From: Leifsonia sp. Root4
GTDB lineage: Bacteria; Actinomycetota; Actinomycetes; Actinomycetales; Microbacteriaceae
Length of the DNA stretch: 64,000 nt
Assembly (NCBI RefSeq): GCF_001425085.1
Contig: NZ_LMDN01000001.1
Location: 1,080,550-1,144,549, forward strand
Direction of reading: 5' to 3'
Shown here in pieces: positions 8,688 to 17,277 of this stretch (the stretch's first letter is position 1; the number at the start of each line of letters is the position of its first letter). Both the position numbers and the translations under genes were made by a program. The notes under the pieces are model-generated. The model saw only the letters and a program-made list of their open reading frames with translations. It made no database searches and was not told the origin of the DNA.

Positions 8688-10451
8688 CTAGTGGGCCTGC
8701 AGCGCGTCGCCGACGGCCATCACGATGCGGGCGAAGCTGATCGCGCCCGCATCGGGGTGGCCGAGGCTGCGGGCGACGTGGGTGCGGGCACGGCCGAGGC
8801 CAGGCTTGAGCTCGGCGGTTGCACTGGCTGCGGCCTGCGAGACTGCGGCGGCCGCGACCCAGGCATCGGCGAGCGTGTTGCCTGCGGCGACGCCGCTGGT
8901 GAGTTTTGCGGCGAAGGGTGCGTAGGCATCGATGAGGGTCTTGTCGCCCACCTCGGCCTTGCCCAAACGCTGCATGCCCACCAGGCCCGCGGCCACGGCT
9001 GCGGCGATTGCCGCCGCTCCGGATGCCGCTGCGATGGTGTCGTCGCTGTTCTCATCGGCAGCGCCGCTCGCAGCGAGGCTCGTGCCCGCACTGGCGAGGG
9101 CCATGCCCCACAACGCACCGCTGGTGCCGCCACCATGCTCGGACCACGCCTCGCCGCTCTCGGCGAGCAGGCGCACAACACCGCCGCCCTCTGAAACGAC
9201 GCGCTCGCCGGCCGCGAGTGCTCCGACGACTCCGCGGCTCATGCCGATGCCGTGGTCGCCGTCGCCGGCGATCGCGTCGATGCGGCCGAACTCCTCGGCG
9301 TTATCGATGATCGTGTCGTGGGTCACACGCAACAGCCGGAGCGCAGCGGTGGCCGCAGCCTGCTGCGCAGGCGTCGCACTCTCGAGTACGCGGGTGGCCG
9401 TGGCATCCGCGACGCTCGAAATGTTCTCGTCGATCATCGCGGTGATGGCACCCTTGCGGAACGCTGCAGAGTCGGCCGGTGCCGCCCACAGCTCGGCGAG
9501 TTCGTCGGTGACCCAGAGCAGGGTGAGCGAGACGCCCGACATGTCGAGGCTGGTCACGAGCTCGCCGCACTCGCTGTCGAGGATGTCGACGCCCGCTGCC
9601 TCGAGCTCGGCGGAGACGGCGCCGAACACAGTGAAGAGCTCTTCGTACTTGAAGGTGCCGAGGCCATTCAGCAGCACCACGGCCCGGCTGCCCGCTGCCT
9701 GCTCGACGCCGTCGGGAAGCTCAGCGAGCAGGCGGCTCGCCAGGATCTCGGCGAGGCCACGGGCCGTCGGAGCCGGAACATCTTCAAGGCCGGGCTCGCC
9801 GTGAATGCCGAGGCCGATGGCCATGGTTCCGGGCTCGACGGTGAAGAGGGGGCTCTCTGCGCCGGGGATGGTGCAGCCGCTGAAGGCGACACCGATCGAG
9901 CGGGTGCGGTCGTTGGCGAGAATGGCGAGGCGCTCGACCTCGTCGAGGTTCATGCCGGCTTCGGCTGCCGCGCCGGCCACCTTGAAGACGGTGAGGTCGC
10001 CCGCGATGCCGCGACGACGCTCGCGTTCGGCCGCCGGTGCGCTCGCGATGTCGTCGGTGACGGCAACAGTGCGCACGTCGTAGCCTTCGCCGCGCAGGCG
10101 CTCTTCGGCCTGGCCGAACTGCAGGCGGTCGCCGGCGTAGTTACCGTAGCTCAACAGGATGCCCGCGCCCCGCTCAACCGCCTTGGCCACGCGGTACACC
10201 TGGCCGGTGGCGGGCGAGGCGAAGATGTTGCCACACACCGCGCCAGCGGCGAGGCCGGGGCCAACGACGCCGGCGAACGCCGGATAGTGGCCCGATCCGC
10301 CGCCGACGACGAGAGCAACCTGACCCTCCGGCATCACGGTGGAACGCACGACGCCGCCGTCAACGCGACGAGCGTAGCGCTTGTTGGCCGCCACGAAACC
10401 GTCGATGGCATCGGCGGCGAATGTGGCCGCATCCGTAATCAAATGGCTCAT
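8688..10451 (-). CDS. Fused DhaK-DhaL ATP-dependent kinase, probable L-erythrulose kinase
   Basis: Single-chain dihydroxyacetone-kinase-family enzyme (587 aa). The DhaK part carries [12 protein letters not shown] near residue 50, [12 protein letters not shown], and GLGIHGEPG whose His217 forms the covalent hemiaminal with the ketose. The DhaL ATP-binding part starts around residue 385 with [14 protein letters not shown]. Homologues in Mycobacterium smegmatis (LerK, DerK) phosphorylate erythrulose. With the TIM-like and RpiB-like isomerases this would bring L-erythrulose to D-erythrose-4-phosphate. I set the start at ATG 10451, which has AAAGGAGA upstream and overlaps the preceding stop by ATGA; an upstream in-frame start at 10607 adds only a shadow of the neighbouring gene. 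Confidence 0.87.
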   Translation of the reverse strand: MSHLITDAATFAADAIDGFVAANKRYARRVDGGVVRSTVMPEGQVALVVGGGSGHYPAFAGVVGPGLAAGAVCGNIFASPATGQVYRVAKAVERGAGILLSYGNYAGDRLQFGQAEERLRGEGYDVRTVAVTDDIASAPAAERERRRGIAGDLTVFKVAGAAAEAGMNLDEVERLAILANDRTRSIGVAFSGCTIPGAESPLFTVEPGTMAIGLGIHGEPGLEDVPAPTARGLAEILASRLLAELPDGVEQAAGSRAVVLLNGLGTFKYEELFTVFGAVSAELEAAGVDILDSECGELVTSLDMSGVSLTLLWVTDELAELWAAPADSAAFRKGAITAMIDENISSVADATATRVLESATPAQQAAATAALRLLRVTHDTIIDNAEEFGRIDAIAGDGDHGIGMSRGVVGALAAGERVVSEGGGVVRLLAESGEAWSEHGGGTSGALWGMALASAGTSLAASGAADENSDDTIAAASGAAAIAAAVAAGLVGMQRLGKAEVGDKTLIDAYAPFAAKLTSGVAAGNTLADAWVAAAAVSQAAASATAELKPGLGRARTHVARSLGHPDAGAISFARIVMAVGDALQAH

Positions 10452-11431
10452 GCGACGGTCTCCTTTACCGGCTGGGTGGTGCTGATCTCGCTGATGTCGT
10501 TGGGAATGCCTCGCTCGGAGACGGATGCCGCCGGCAGCAGTGTGCGCAGGTAGCGCATGTTCATCGCGCTCACCCCGAGGCCGTCGCCGCCATAGTGCTC
10601 GCAGCACAGAACGCCGTTGAAGCCGGCCGAGATGGCGTCGCGGATGGCGTCGCGGTAGTTGATGACACCGAGTTCGAGTGGTGCGGGGTGCGTGCTGATG
10701 ACGCCTCCGGCCGCCTCGACCCGGGTGTAGTTCTTGACCTGCCAGTAGTTCGTGTACGGCAGCATGGTCGCGAGCATCTCGCGCCAGTCTTCGATGGGGC
10801 GGTGCAGGCGCACGATGTTGCCGAGGTCGGGGTCGAGGCCCACGTTGCTCAGACCGATGTCTTCGATGAGGCGCACGGCGCTCGATGACGTGCCCAGGTA
10901 CGTGTCTTCGTAGAGCTCGAGCGACACGAGCATTCCGTAGGCTGCCGCCTGCTTGCCAATCTCGCGAAAGCGCGTGACCGCGAGGTTCCAGGTGTCGGCG
11001 TCGCCCTCGGGATCTTTTGCGCCGTCGGCGGTCCAGAACCAGAGTGCCTCACGCTGGGCGGCGGTGAGCGGGCGGTGCAGGCCGATCGAGAGCACTCCGA
11101 TGCCGAGTTCGGCCGCGGCTTCGAGGGTGCGCTGCGTGTAGGCGAGGTTGTCGTCGCCGTTCACCGGATCGATCACGCTGCGGCGTGTGATCGAGAGGGC
11201 GGGCACAGCCAATCCGAGCTGCTGGGTGACCGAGCGGAACTCGTCGAGGCGGCTGCGCCCGAGATCACCAATCTGCAGCCAGCTGTCGGTGAGGTCGATG
11301 GCATCGAAGCCAACGGATGCCACCTGCTCGAGGTCTGCGGCCCAGCGTGAAGCATCGGCGTGCTGCACCTCTGGGCGGGCGAGCTGGTGGAGCGCGGCGG
11401 CGATGGGCCACGTCTCGCGGGTATAGGGCAT
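10448..11431 (-). CDS. Xylose-isomerase-like TIM-barrel enzyme (sugar isomerase/epimerase or decarboxylase)
   Basis: First gene of the operon (327 aa), preceded by GAGG and by two tandem operator-like palindromes. It belongs to the AP-endonuclease-2/xylose-isomerase-like superfamily: probable metal ligands are Glu in SLELYEDT, Asp in GLDPDLGN, His in ISTHPAPLELG and Glu in LCCEHYGGDGLG. Relatives in related pathways include EryC (tetrulose phosphate racemase) and OiaC (3-oxo-isoapionate decarboxylase, which yields L-erythrulose). Either would feed the kinase encoded next. Sequence alone does not decide between them; the C-terminal tail beyond residue 300 looks unstructured. Confidence 0.7.
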   Translation of the reverse strand: MPYTRETWPIAAALHQLARPEVQHADASRWAADLEQVASVGFDAIDLTDSWLQIGDLGRSRLDEFRSVTQQLGLAVPALSITRRSVIDPVNGDDNLAYTQRTLEAAAELGIGVLSIGLHRPLTAAQREALWFWTADGAKDPEGDADTWNLAVTRFREIGKQAAAYGMLVSLELYEDTYLGTSSSAVRLIEDIGLSNVGLDPDLGNIVRLHRPIEDWREMLATMLPYTNYWQVKNYTRVEAAGGVISTHPAPLELGVINYRDAIRDAISAGFNGVLCCEHYGGDGLGVSAMNMRYLRTLLPAASVSERGIPNDISEISTTQPVKETVA

Positions 11432-11460
11432 TCGACACCTCGTTGTGCGCCGACGGGTTT

Positions 11461-11491
11461 TCCTATCGGCTAGATCCTGTTTCCTATAGGA
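11461..11491. promoter_or_regulatory. Tandem candidate GntR operators upstream of the tetrulose-type operon
   Basis: TCCTATCGGC at 11461-11470 and the perfect palindrome TCCTATAGGA at 11482-11491 are 21 bases apart, two helical turns, and lie 30-60 bases upstream of the first gene's start at 11431. The same core occurs before tctC and at the GntR gene. Confidence 0.65.
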
Positions 11492-11691
11492 TTACATGTC
11501 GATGGGCGTCCGTCAAACCGCGCACTGTCACACAACCCGCAGTGTGCCGCGTCCGCCGCCGCACAGCGGCGCCGCGATGGCGCGCCGGAGGCGCGGGCTC
11601 AACCCCTGGCGCGGTCCCCCGCGCGTTGCCACCGCCGCGCGTGCCACCGGCGCGGCACTCTGCCGCCCGGCGCGACCGCGAACGCTGCCGT

Positions 11692-12378
11692 CTAGTTCTG
11701 CTGCGAGTCCGCGATCGAGCGCATCCGCACGCCGCAGATGTGGTCGTGCATGGTCTTGCGGGCGAGCTCGGCATCACCGGCACGCATCGCCTCGAGGATG
11801 ACGCTGTGTTCGGCGATGGCGTAGCTTGCGTCACTGACGCCGAGCCCTCCGAACAGGCGGAAGCGCTGCACATGGCCGCCGAGCGCGGTGTAGGCGGCGA
11901 GCAGGAATCGGTTGCCGGCGTTCTCGGCGATCAGCCGGTGGAAGCGCTCGTCGGCCTCCCAATACGGCCGGATCGATTCACCGGCGCCATCGACGGGGGC
12001 GTTGCGCAGGTCGCTGATCGATTGCTCAAGTTGATCGAGCAGCTCGGTCGTCGCCCGCCCGCAGGCGCGGAATGCGCTGTCGGGCTCCAACACCTCCCGC
12101 GCCTCCATCAGCTCGGTGAGCTCGTCCACGGTGAACAGCGGTGCTACCCGGTAACCGCGCAACGCGGCACGCACGACGAGGCCCGTCGCCTCGAGCCGGG
12201 CGAGAGCCTCGCGAATGGGCGTCTGCGAGATCTCCATCTCGCGCGCGAGGGCGTCGATGTTGAGCGGGGAATCGGCCGCCAGGCGCCCATCCACCAGCGC
12301 GAGCATGAGATCGTCGTAGACGTGGTCTGCCAGCACCTGCCGTGCCGACGCGCCCCGAATAGTGGATCCTATAGCCAT
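11692..12378 (-). CDS. GntR-family (FadR/FCD) transcriptional regulator
   Basis: Regulator of 228 residues with an N-terminal winged helix (IDALAREMEISQTPIREALARLEATGLV at about residues 40-67) and an all-helical FCD ligand domain with His residues placed for metal and carboxylate binding (DERFHRLIAENAG and the closing TMHDHICGV). FCD regulators usually respond to the sugar acid or its phosphorylated product. It is encoded upstream of the operon in the same direction, with a 260-base gap that holds the tandem operators. I prefer ATG 12378; GTG 12387 is possible. No ribosome-binding site is visible at either, so the mRNA may be leaderless. The operator-like TCCTATAG lies over its first codons, suggesting autoregulation. 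Confidence 0.88.
   Translation of the reverse strand: MAIGSTIRGASARQVLADHVYDDLMLALVDGRLAADSPLNIDALAREMEISQTPIREALARLEATGLVVRAALRGYRVAPLFTVDELTELMEAREVLEPDSAFRACGRATTELLDQLEQSISDLRNAPVDGAGESIRPYWEADERFHRLIAENAGNRFLLAAYTALGGHVQRFRLFGGLGVSDASYAIAEHSVILEAMRAGDAELARKTMHDHICGVRMRSIADSQQN
12367..12376. promoter_or_regulatory. Operator-like site at the start of the GntR gene
   Basis: TCCTATAGCC matches eight of ten bases of the palindrome TCCTATAGGA. It overlaps the first codons of the regulator gene, a position suitable for autorepression. Confidence 0.4.
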
Positions 12379-12452
12379 AGAAAACACACTAGTGCCCGCG
12401 CGGCGGCAGCGCTCGTAACCGCACCGAAACCTGCGCGCCCTAGGCTCGCCGC

Positions 12453-12977
12453 ATGAGCCCTGCCGCGCCGATCATCGGCATCGAAGCGCCCCGCCAGCCG
12501 CAGTTGATCGCGCTGCTCGAACAGAGCAGCGCTTACGCCCGCAGCCTCGGCTACCCGCCGGAGAGCAACTTCCTGCTCGACGTCGATGCCCTCGAGCAGC
12601 CGAACGTCGACGTCTATGTCGCCAGGGACGCATCCGGTGCACCGCTGGGCATCGCCGCGCTCGTGGTGCTCGATCCGCAGCGCGACGGCAGCCGGCCGGG
12701 AGACGCCGAGCTGAAGCGCATGTTCGTGAGCGACGCGGCGCGCGGGCGCGGAGTGGCCGGAGCGCTGCTGCGACGGCTCGAGATCGATGCCAGGGCCAGC
12801 GGCATCCGCCGACTCGTGTTGGAGACCGGCCCGCTGCACGCGCCGGCGCTCGCTCTCTACACCAGGCACGGGTACACCGAGATCGCGCAGTTCGGGCAGT
12901 ACATCGGCGAGCAGTTCAGCGTCTGCATGGCGAAGCCGCTGGACGCCATGGCGATGGCACGATCGGTCGTTGAATGA
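12453..12977 (+). CDS. GNAT-family N-acetyltransferase
   Basis: Protein of 174 residues with the GNAT fold. The acetyl-CoA-binding segment is AELKRMFVSDAARGRGVAGALLRRLE at roughly residues 86-111, including the RGRGVA pyrophosphate loop, followed by a strand VLETGPLHAPALALYTRHGYTEI typical of the family's last motifs. It is transcribed divergently from the GntR gene with about 75 bases between the starts. The acceptor substrate is unknown. Nothing links it functionally to the neighbouring catabolic operon. Confidence 0.88.
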   Translation: MSPAAPIIGIEAPRQPQLIALLEQSSAYARSLGYPPESNFLLDVDALEQPNVDVYVARDASGAPLGIAALVVLDPQRDGSRPGDAELKRMFVSDAARGRGVAGALLRRLEIDARASGIRRLVLETGPLHAPALALYTRHGYTEIAQFGQYIGEQFSVCMAKPLDAMAMARSVVE

Positions 12978-13072
12978 CGCCGCTCGCCGGCCGTTTCGCC
13001 GGGCGATTCGTTCGGCGCTGCACCCATGGCCTACGCTCAGTTCACTCGCTCTGACCCGAACTCGGAGAACAA

Positions 13073-14257
13073 GTGAATTCGAAGCCCGCCGTGCTCGGCC
13101 GCTCGCGCCGCACTCGGGTCTTCACCGTGCTCGCGGCGCTCAGCGCGGGACTGGTCGCGACGCTGCTGCTCAGCGGCTTCCACATCGGGGTGCGCGAGCT
13201 CGGCGATGCCGGTGACATCGCGGTCTCTGAGCTCACCACGCCCGAGGTGATCGGCATCCGCACCTTCACCGCCCCGAGCGGGATCCGGGTGATCGAAGAC
13301 GTGACGTACGGCACCCGCGACGATGGAACGCTGCTGACCCTGGATGTCTGCCGCCCGGCCGACACGGCCGCAACCGAAGCGACCGCGGCGAATGCGGTGC
13401 GGGCCGATGCGGTGCAGACGGACGCGGTCGAAGCGGACGCGGTCGAAGCGGACGCGGTCGCGGCGGACGCGATGCTGCCTGGCGCGACGCTGCCGGATAC
13501 GCCGTTGCCGGACGCGACTCTGCCGGGCGCGGAGGACGCACCTGGGGATGTGCCGCAGGCGGGGCTGCCTGCGATCGTGTCGATCCACGGCGGGAGTTGG
13601 GCCCGCGGCGACAAGGCCAACGATGACTGGCGCAACGTCTGCAGCTGGCTGGCCAGCGAGGGCTTCGTGGCCTACTCGCTGAATTACCGCCTCGTACCCG
13701 AGGCCCTCTTCCCTGCCGCGATCGACGACGTGGCCTTGGCCGTCGAGTGGATGCGCACCCCGGCGAACGCCTCACGCTTCGGCATCGACCCGGCGCGGAT
13801 CGGCGCGTTCGGCGGCTCGGCCGGCGGCAATCTGGCTGCGCTGCTCGGCACGCGCGGAACCGGGCCGCTGGATGAGGGCAGCCGGGTTGCCGCCGTCGCC
13901 GAGCTCTCGGCGCCGACGGACCTGCGCCGGGAAGCGGTGCTCCGCGACGGTGGCAACGAGCTGCTGCAGACGATCATCACGCGTTATCTCGGCTGCGAGG
14001 AGTGGACGCTCTGCCCGCAGGCGGAGGACGCCTCGCCGTCGACCTTCGTCGACCGGAGCGACCCGCCCTTCTTCATCGGACATGCGGCGAGCGAGTTCAT
14101 CCCGCTGGCACAGGCCCAGACCTTCGCCGGGGTGCTGGATGCCGCCGGCATCGGCGTCGAGTACGTCGTCGTGCCCGGCGACGACCACTCCATCGGCATC
14201 CTGGACGAGGCGATGCGCGCCCGTGTCGCCGGCTTCCTGCACGCACAGCTCGGCTAG
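13073..14257 (+). CDS. Secreted or membrane-anchored alpha/beta-hydrolase (esterase) with repeat linker
   Basis: Carboxylesterase-like hydrolase (394 aa, GTG start after GGAG). Residues 14-36 form a signal anchor. The oxyanion HGG is at 172-174 and the nucleophile elbow GGSAGG places Ser249; the catalytic His is in PGDDHSIGI near the end. The acid position is unusual: where relatives have HGxxDxxVP, this protein reads GHAASEFIPL, so Glu may replace Asp. Residues 99-163, between the first strand and HGG, are a low-complexity insert of ADAVE-like and LPDATLPG-like repeats coded by a 15-base tandem repeat at about 13420-13470. The substrate is not predictable. Confidence 0.8.
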   Translation: MNSKPAVLGRSRRTRVFTVLAALSAGLVATLLLSGFHIGVRELGDAGDIAVSELTTPEVIGIRTFTAPSGIRVIEDVTYGTRDDGTLLTLDVCRPADTAATEATAANAVRADAVQTDAVEADAVEADAVAADAMLPGATLPDTPLPDATLPGAEDAPGDVPQAGLPAIVSIHGGSWARGDKANDDWRNVCSWLASEGFVAYSLNYRLVPEALFPAAIDDVALAVEWMRTPANASRFGIDPARIGAFGGSAGGNLAALLGTRGTGPLDEGSRVAAVAELSAPTDLRREAVLRDGGNELLQTIITRYLGCEEWTLCPQAEDASPSTFVDRSDPPFFIGHAASEFIPLAQAQTFAGVLDAAGIGVEYVVVPGDDHSIGILDEAMRARVAGFLHAQLG

Positions 14258-14273
14258 CGGTCGCGCCGCGAGT

Positions 14274-14320
14274 TGGCGCAATCTGCCCCTTCAGACCGCC
14301 GCAAGGGGCAGGTTGCGCCA
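14274..14320. repeat. Intergenic palindrome, family A copy 1 (bidirectional terminator position)
   Basis: Arms of 18 bases (TGGCGCAATCTGCCCCTT at 14274-14291; partner at 14303-14320, one mismatch) around an 11-base loop. It lies between the convergent esterase and aldo/keto reductase genes. The same element recurs at 17860-17912 and 51768-51822. Confidence 0.8.
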
Positions 14321-14355
14321 TGTCACGAACGAATCGCGGGCGGCGGGCGGCCGGG

Positions 14356-15198
14356 TCAGCCGCTGAACTCGGCGGGGTGCGGTCCGACGCGGCCGGCACC
14401 GGCGGCCGGCTCGAGCGCATCGATGGCGGCGAGGGCCACGGCATCCAGTTCGAAATCGAACACGGCCAGGTTCTCTGCGATGCGCGCGGGCGTGACCGAC
14501 TTGGGGATGACGATGCGGCCCTGCTGCAGGTGCCAGCGCAGAATCACCTGCGCCGGTGTGCGCCCGATGGCCTCGGCCAGCTGGACGATCACCGGGTTGC
14601 TCAGCATCGCGCCCTGCGCGAGTGGGCTCCACGCCTCGGTGGCGATGCCGTGCGCGGCGTTGAACGCCACGGTCTCGGCCTGACGCAGTGCGGGGTGCAG
14701 CTCGATCTGGTTGACGGCCGGAATTGTTCCGCCGAGTGCGATCACACGCTCGAGATGCTCCGGCAGGAAGTTCGAGACACCGATCGCCCGGCTGCGGCCG
14801 GCTGCCGCCAACTCCTCGAGCGCCGTCCAGCTCTGCAGGTAAAGCTCGTTCGCCGGGGCCGGCCAGTGGATCAGGTAGAGGTCGAGGGCGTCGAGTCCGA
14901 GCTTGTCGAGGCTGGCCTCTGCCGCCTCGCGAGTGCCAGCCCCCTGGTCGCTGTTCCAGAGCTTGCTGGTGACGAAGAGCTCCTCGCGGGGGATGCCGGA
15001 CGCCGCGAGCGCCCGCCCGACGCCCCGCTCGTTGCCGTAGACGGCCGCGGTGTCGATGCTGCGGTAGCCGGCTTCGAGCGCGGCGCTCACGGCGGCCTCG
15101 GTCTCGGCATCCGGCACCTGGAAGACGCCGAAGCCGATCTGCGGAATGGCGACGCCGTTGTTCAGCGTGATGGTCGGGATGGTGTGGGTGAGCGACAT
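14356..15198 (-). CDS. Aldo/keto reductase
   Basis: NADPH-dependent oxidoreductase of the AKR superfamily (280 aa). The catalytic tetrad is complete: Asp49, Tyr54, Lys79 and His111 (motifs SIDTAAVYGNE, FVTSKLWN, YLIHWPAP). IPKSVTPARIAENLAVFDF near the C-terminus is the NADPH 2'-phosphate-binding segment. Bacterial relatives of the 2,5-diketo-D-gluconate reductase/YvgN type reduce aldehydes and ketones such as methylglyoxal. A ribosome-binding site AAGGA precedes the ATG. It lies 36 bases after the MFS exporter gene and is probably cotranscribed with it, so a shared stress or efflux role under the divergent MarR is plausible. Confidence 0.92.
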   Translation of the reverse strand: MSLTHTIPTITLNNGVAIPQIGFGVFQVPDAETEAAVSAALEAGYRSIDTAAVYGNERGVGRALAASGIPREELFVTSKLWNSDQGAGTREAAEASLDKLGLDALDLYLIHWPAPANELYLQSWTALEELAAAGRSRAIGVSNFLPEHLERVIALGGTIPAVNQIELHPALRQAETVAFNAAHGIATEAWSPLAQGAMLSNPVIVQLAEAIGRTPAQVILRWHLQQGRIVIPKSVTPARIAENLAVFDFELDAVALAAIDALEPAAGAGRVGPHPAEFSG

Positions 15199-15234
15199 GG
15201 GGATCCTTGTTGTGTTGGGGTGGTGGGAGTGGGG

Positions 15235-16485
15235 TCAGGATTGGGCGGCGACGACGGCCGTCGGCGAGGTGGGGCTGGCGCCCGCAGCCGCGGCGGCCGC
15301 GGCGGGGGCCGGGCGGGCCCGCCTGGCGAACTCGCCGCCGGGGGCGAAGACGGCGACGAGCAACACGAGCAGGCCACCGGCGGTGACGGCCGCGCCGGCC
15401 CAGAGTGGCGAGGTGTAGCCGAGCCCGGCGGCGAGCGTCAGCCCGCCGATCCAGGCGCCGAACGCGTTGCCGACGTTGAACGCGGCGATGTTGGCCCCGG
15501 ATGCCAGCGTCGGTGCCGCCTCGGCGTGCGCCATCACCCGCATCTGCAGCCCCGGCACGGTCGCGAATCCAAAGCCGCCCATCAGCACGAGGCTGACCAT
15601 CGCCATGACCGGGTTGCCTGCGGTGAGAGCGAAGATGGCGAGCACGGCGGTCAGCACGATGAGGAGCACGACGAGGGTGAGGCCGAGGTTCTTGTCGGCG
15701 GCGCGGCCGCCGAGGATGTTGCCGACGAAGAGCCCCGCGCCGAAGAGGATGAGCAGCCACGGCACCGCGGAGGAGGAGAAGCCGCTGACCTCGGTGAGGG
15801 TGAAGGCGATGTACGTGAAGCCGCCGAACATGCCGCCGTAACCGAGCACGGTGACGGCGATGGAGAGCCACACCTGAGGGGTGCCGAAGACGCGGAACTC
15901 CTGCAGCAGGGATCCGGGGCTGCCCGTGGCATCCGTGCCGGTGCGGGCGGGAACGAGCGCGGCGATGCCGATGAGCGCGAAAACGCCGATGACGGTGATC
16001 GCCCAGAAGGTGGAGCGCCACCCCGCGGCCTGGCCGAGCAGGGTGCCGAGGGGAACCCCGAGCACGTTGGAGATGGTGAGCCCGGCGAACATGACCGAGA
16101 TCGCGGCTGCCCGCTTGTTCGGGGCGACGAGCTGTGCGGCGACGACCGCGCCGATGCCGAAGAATGCGCCGTGGCACAGAGCGGCGATGACGCGGCCGAT
16201 CATCATCGTGGAGTAGTCGGGTGCGAGCGCCGAGACGAGGTTACCGAGGATGAAGAGCACCATCAGGCCGAGCAGTGCCTTCTTGCGGTCGACCCGGGTG
16301 AGGGCGGCGGTGAGCGCGATGGCGCCGACGGCCACGCTCAGCGCGTAGCCGGAGATGAGGTAGCCGGCTGTGGTCTCCGAGACGGCGAAATCGGCGGCCA
16401 CCTCCGGCAACAGCCCCATGATGACGAATTCGGTGAGGCCGATGCCGAAGCCACCGATGGCCAGGGCGTAGAGGGCGATGGGCAT
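15235..16485 (-). CDS. MFS efflux transporter, DHA1 (AraJ/CmlA-like) type
   Basis: Twelve-helix major facilitator of 416 residues. The N-terminus IGGFGIGLTEFVIMGLLPEVAADFAVS and the helix-4/5 segment GRVIAALCHGAFFGIGAVVAA with ISVMFAGLTISNVLGVPLGT are typical of the arabinose-efflux/chloramphenicol-resistance branch of drug:proton antiporters. The C-terminus is Ala/Pro-rich and likely cytosolic. It is divergent from a MarR gene, with candidate MarR half-sites in the shared promoter, so it is probably the repressor's target pump. The exported compound is unknown. Confidence 0.88.
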   Translation of the reverse strand: MPIALYALAIGGFGIGLTEFVIMGLLPEVAADFAVSETTAGYLISGYALSVAVGAIALTAALTRVDRKKALLGLMVLFILGNLVSALAPDYSTMMIGRVIAALCHGAFFGIGAVVAAQLVAPNKRAAAISVMFAGLTISNVLGVPLGTLLGQAAGWRSTFWAITVIGVFALIGIAALVPARTGTDATGSPGSLLQEFRVFGTPQVWLSIAVTVLGYGGMFGGFTYIAFTLTEVSGFSSSAVPWLLILFGAGLFVGNILGGRAADKNLGLTLVVLLIVLTAVLAIFALTAGNPVMAMVSLVLMGGFGFATVPGLQMRVMAHAEAAPTLASGANIAAFNVGNAFGAWIGGLTLAAGLGYTSPLWAGAAVTAGGLLVLLVAVFAPGGEFARRARPAPAAAAAAAGASPTSPTAVVAAQS

Positions 16486-16573
16486 GCGGTTTCTCCCAGA
16501 GATAGCGAAGCGCGGACAGGACGAAGCGCGCGTCGAATGACGCGTCGAGGTGCCGCGGCATCAATCGGATGAC

Positions 16574-16629
16574 GCGTGCAATTAGCAGCGTGCGCAGTAG
16601 TTGCACGCGCTGCATAAATACTTGCACAC
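16574..16629. promoter_or_regulatory. Divergent promoter with TTGCACGC-type repeats (candidate MarR operators)
   Basis: Between the MFS start (16485) and marR (16688) lie GCGTGCAA at 16574-16581, its inverse TTGCACGC at 16601-16608 and a further TTGCACAC at 16622-16629. Twenty-one bases separate the last two starts, so they would lie on the same helix face. MarR regulators usually bind such repeats in divergent promoters. Confidence 0.5.
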
Positions 16630-16687
16630 GCGTTCTATCGGCGCAAGCTGCTATAGTTGCCGCAGGCAGCACGAGAGGAGCACGCAC

Positions 16688-17200
16688 ATGGGAATCGCCG
16701 ACGACGCAGTGGAGATCCGCGCCCAGGGCTGGCGTGCGCTCGCGGCCGTGCACGGAATCATCGAGTCAGCGCTCGAGAAGGCGCTGCAGAGCGAACACGG
16801 GCTGTCGGTCGTCGAGTACACCGTGCTCGACGCGCTCAGCCGTCAGCACGGCTGGCACATGCGCATGCAGCAGCTCGCACGCGCGACCGCGCTCTCCAGC
16901 AGCGCGACCACCCGGCTCGTCACCCGGCTCGAAGACCGCGGCCTGCTCACCCGCATCCTCTGCGTCGACGACCGGCGTGGCATCTACACGGAGCTCACCA
17001 CAGCGGGCGACGCCCTGCTCGAGCAGGCACGCCCCACCCACGACGCGACGCTCCATGAGGCCGTCGAGCAGGCGAAGCAGGTGCCGGAGCTGGCTCCGCT
17101 CGTCGACGCCCTCGACGCGCTCTACCCCGCGGTCGATCCCGCGGTTGATCCCGCGGTTGATCCCGCACTCGATCGCACGGCGGAGTCCGTCTCTGCCTGA
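16688..17200 (+). CDS. MarR-family transcriptional regulator
   Basis: Winged-helix regulator of 170 residues. I chose ATG 16688, which has AGAGGAG nine bases upstream, over the longer TTG-started frame. The DNA-binding part is seen as MRMQQLARATALSSSATTRLVTRLEDRGLLTRI followed by the wing DDRRGIYTELT, at residues about 57-100. The tail holds a short VDPA repeat coded by a 12-base direct repeat. It is divergent from the MFS exporter and likely represses it and itself until a phenolic or other ligand binds. Confidence 0.9.
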   Translation: MGIADDAVEIRAQGWRALAAVHGIIESALEKALQSEHGLSVVEYTVLDALSRQHGWHMRMQQLARATALSSSATTRLVTRLEDRGLLTRILCVDDRRGIYTELTTAGDALLEQARPTHDATLHEAVEQAKQVPELAPLVDALDALYPAVDPAVDPAVDPALDRTAESVSA

Positions 17201-17277
17201 GCTCTCGGCATCCGCCGCGCACATCATCACACCCACCACGACACATCACCGAAATGTCGGTGCGCTTGGCTGAGAAC

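Noticed and set aside
11496-11801. Possible small plus-strand gene in the gap after the tetrulose-type operon promoter
   Set aside because: Arg/Pro-rich composition, no ribosome-binding site, and it overlaps the end of the GntR gene.
13037-13588. Minus-strand RVRFDRVRLHRI-type repeat resembling a pentapeptide-repeat protein
   Set aside because: It is the reverse reading of the 15-base tandem repeat in the esterase linker; no start signal and no conserved pentapeptide pattern.
14002-16572. Very long plus-strand open frame (over 850 codons) opposite the aldo/keto reductase and MFS genes
   Set aside because: Its product is a His/Asp/Gly/Arg-rich string without domain likeness; both opposite-strand genes have full family motifs and ribosome-binding sites. 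High GC gives long antisense frames.
16636-16646. TTCTATCGGC near the marR promoter as another GntR operator
   Set aside because: Only a partial match to TCCTATMGGA with broken symmetry and an unrelated gene context; it shows that eight-of-ten matches can arise by chance.
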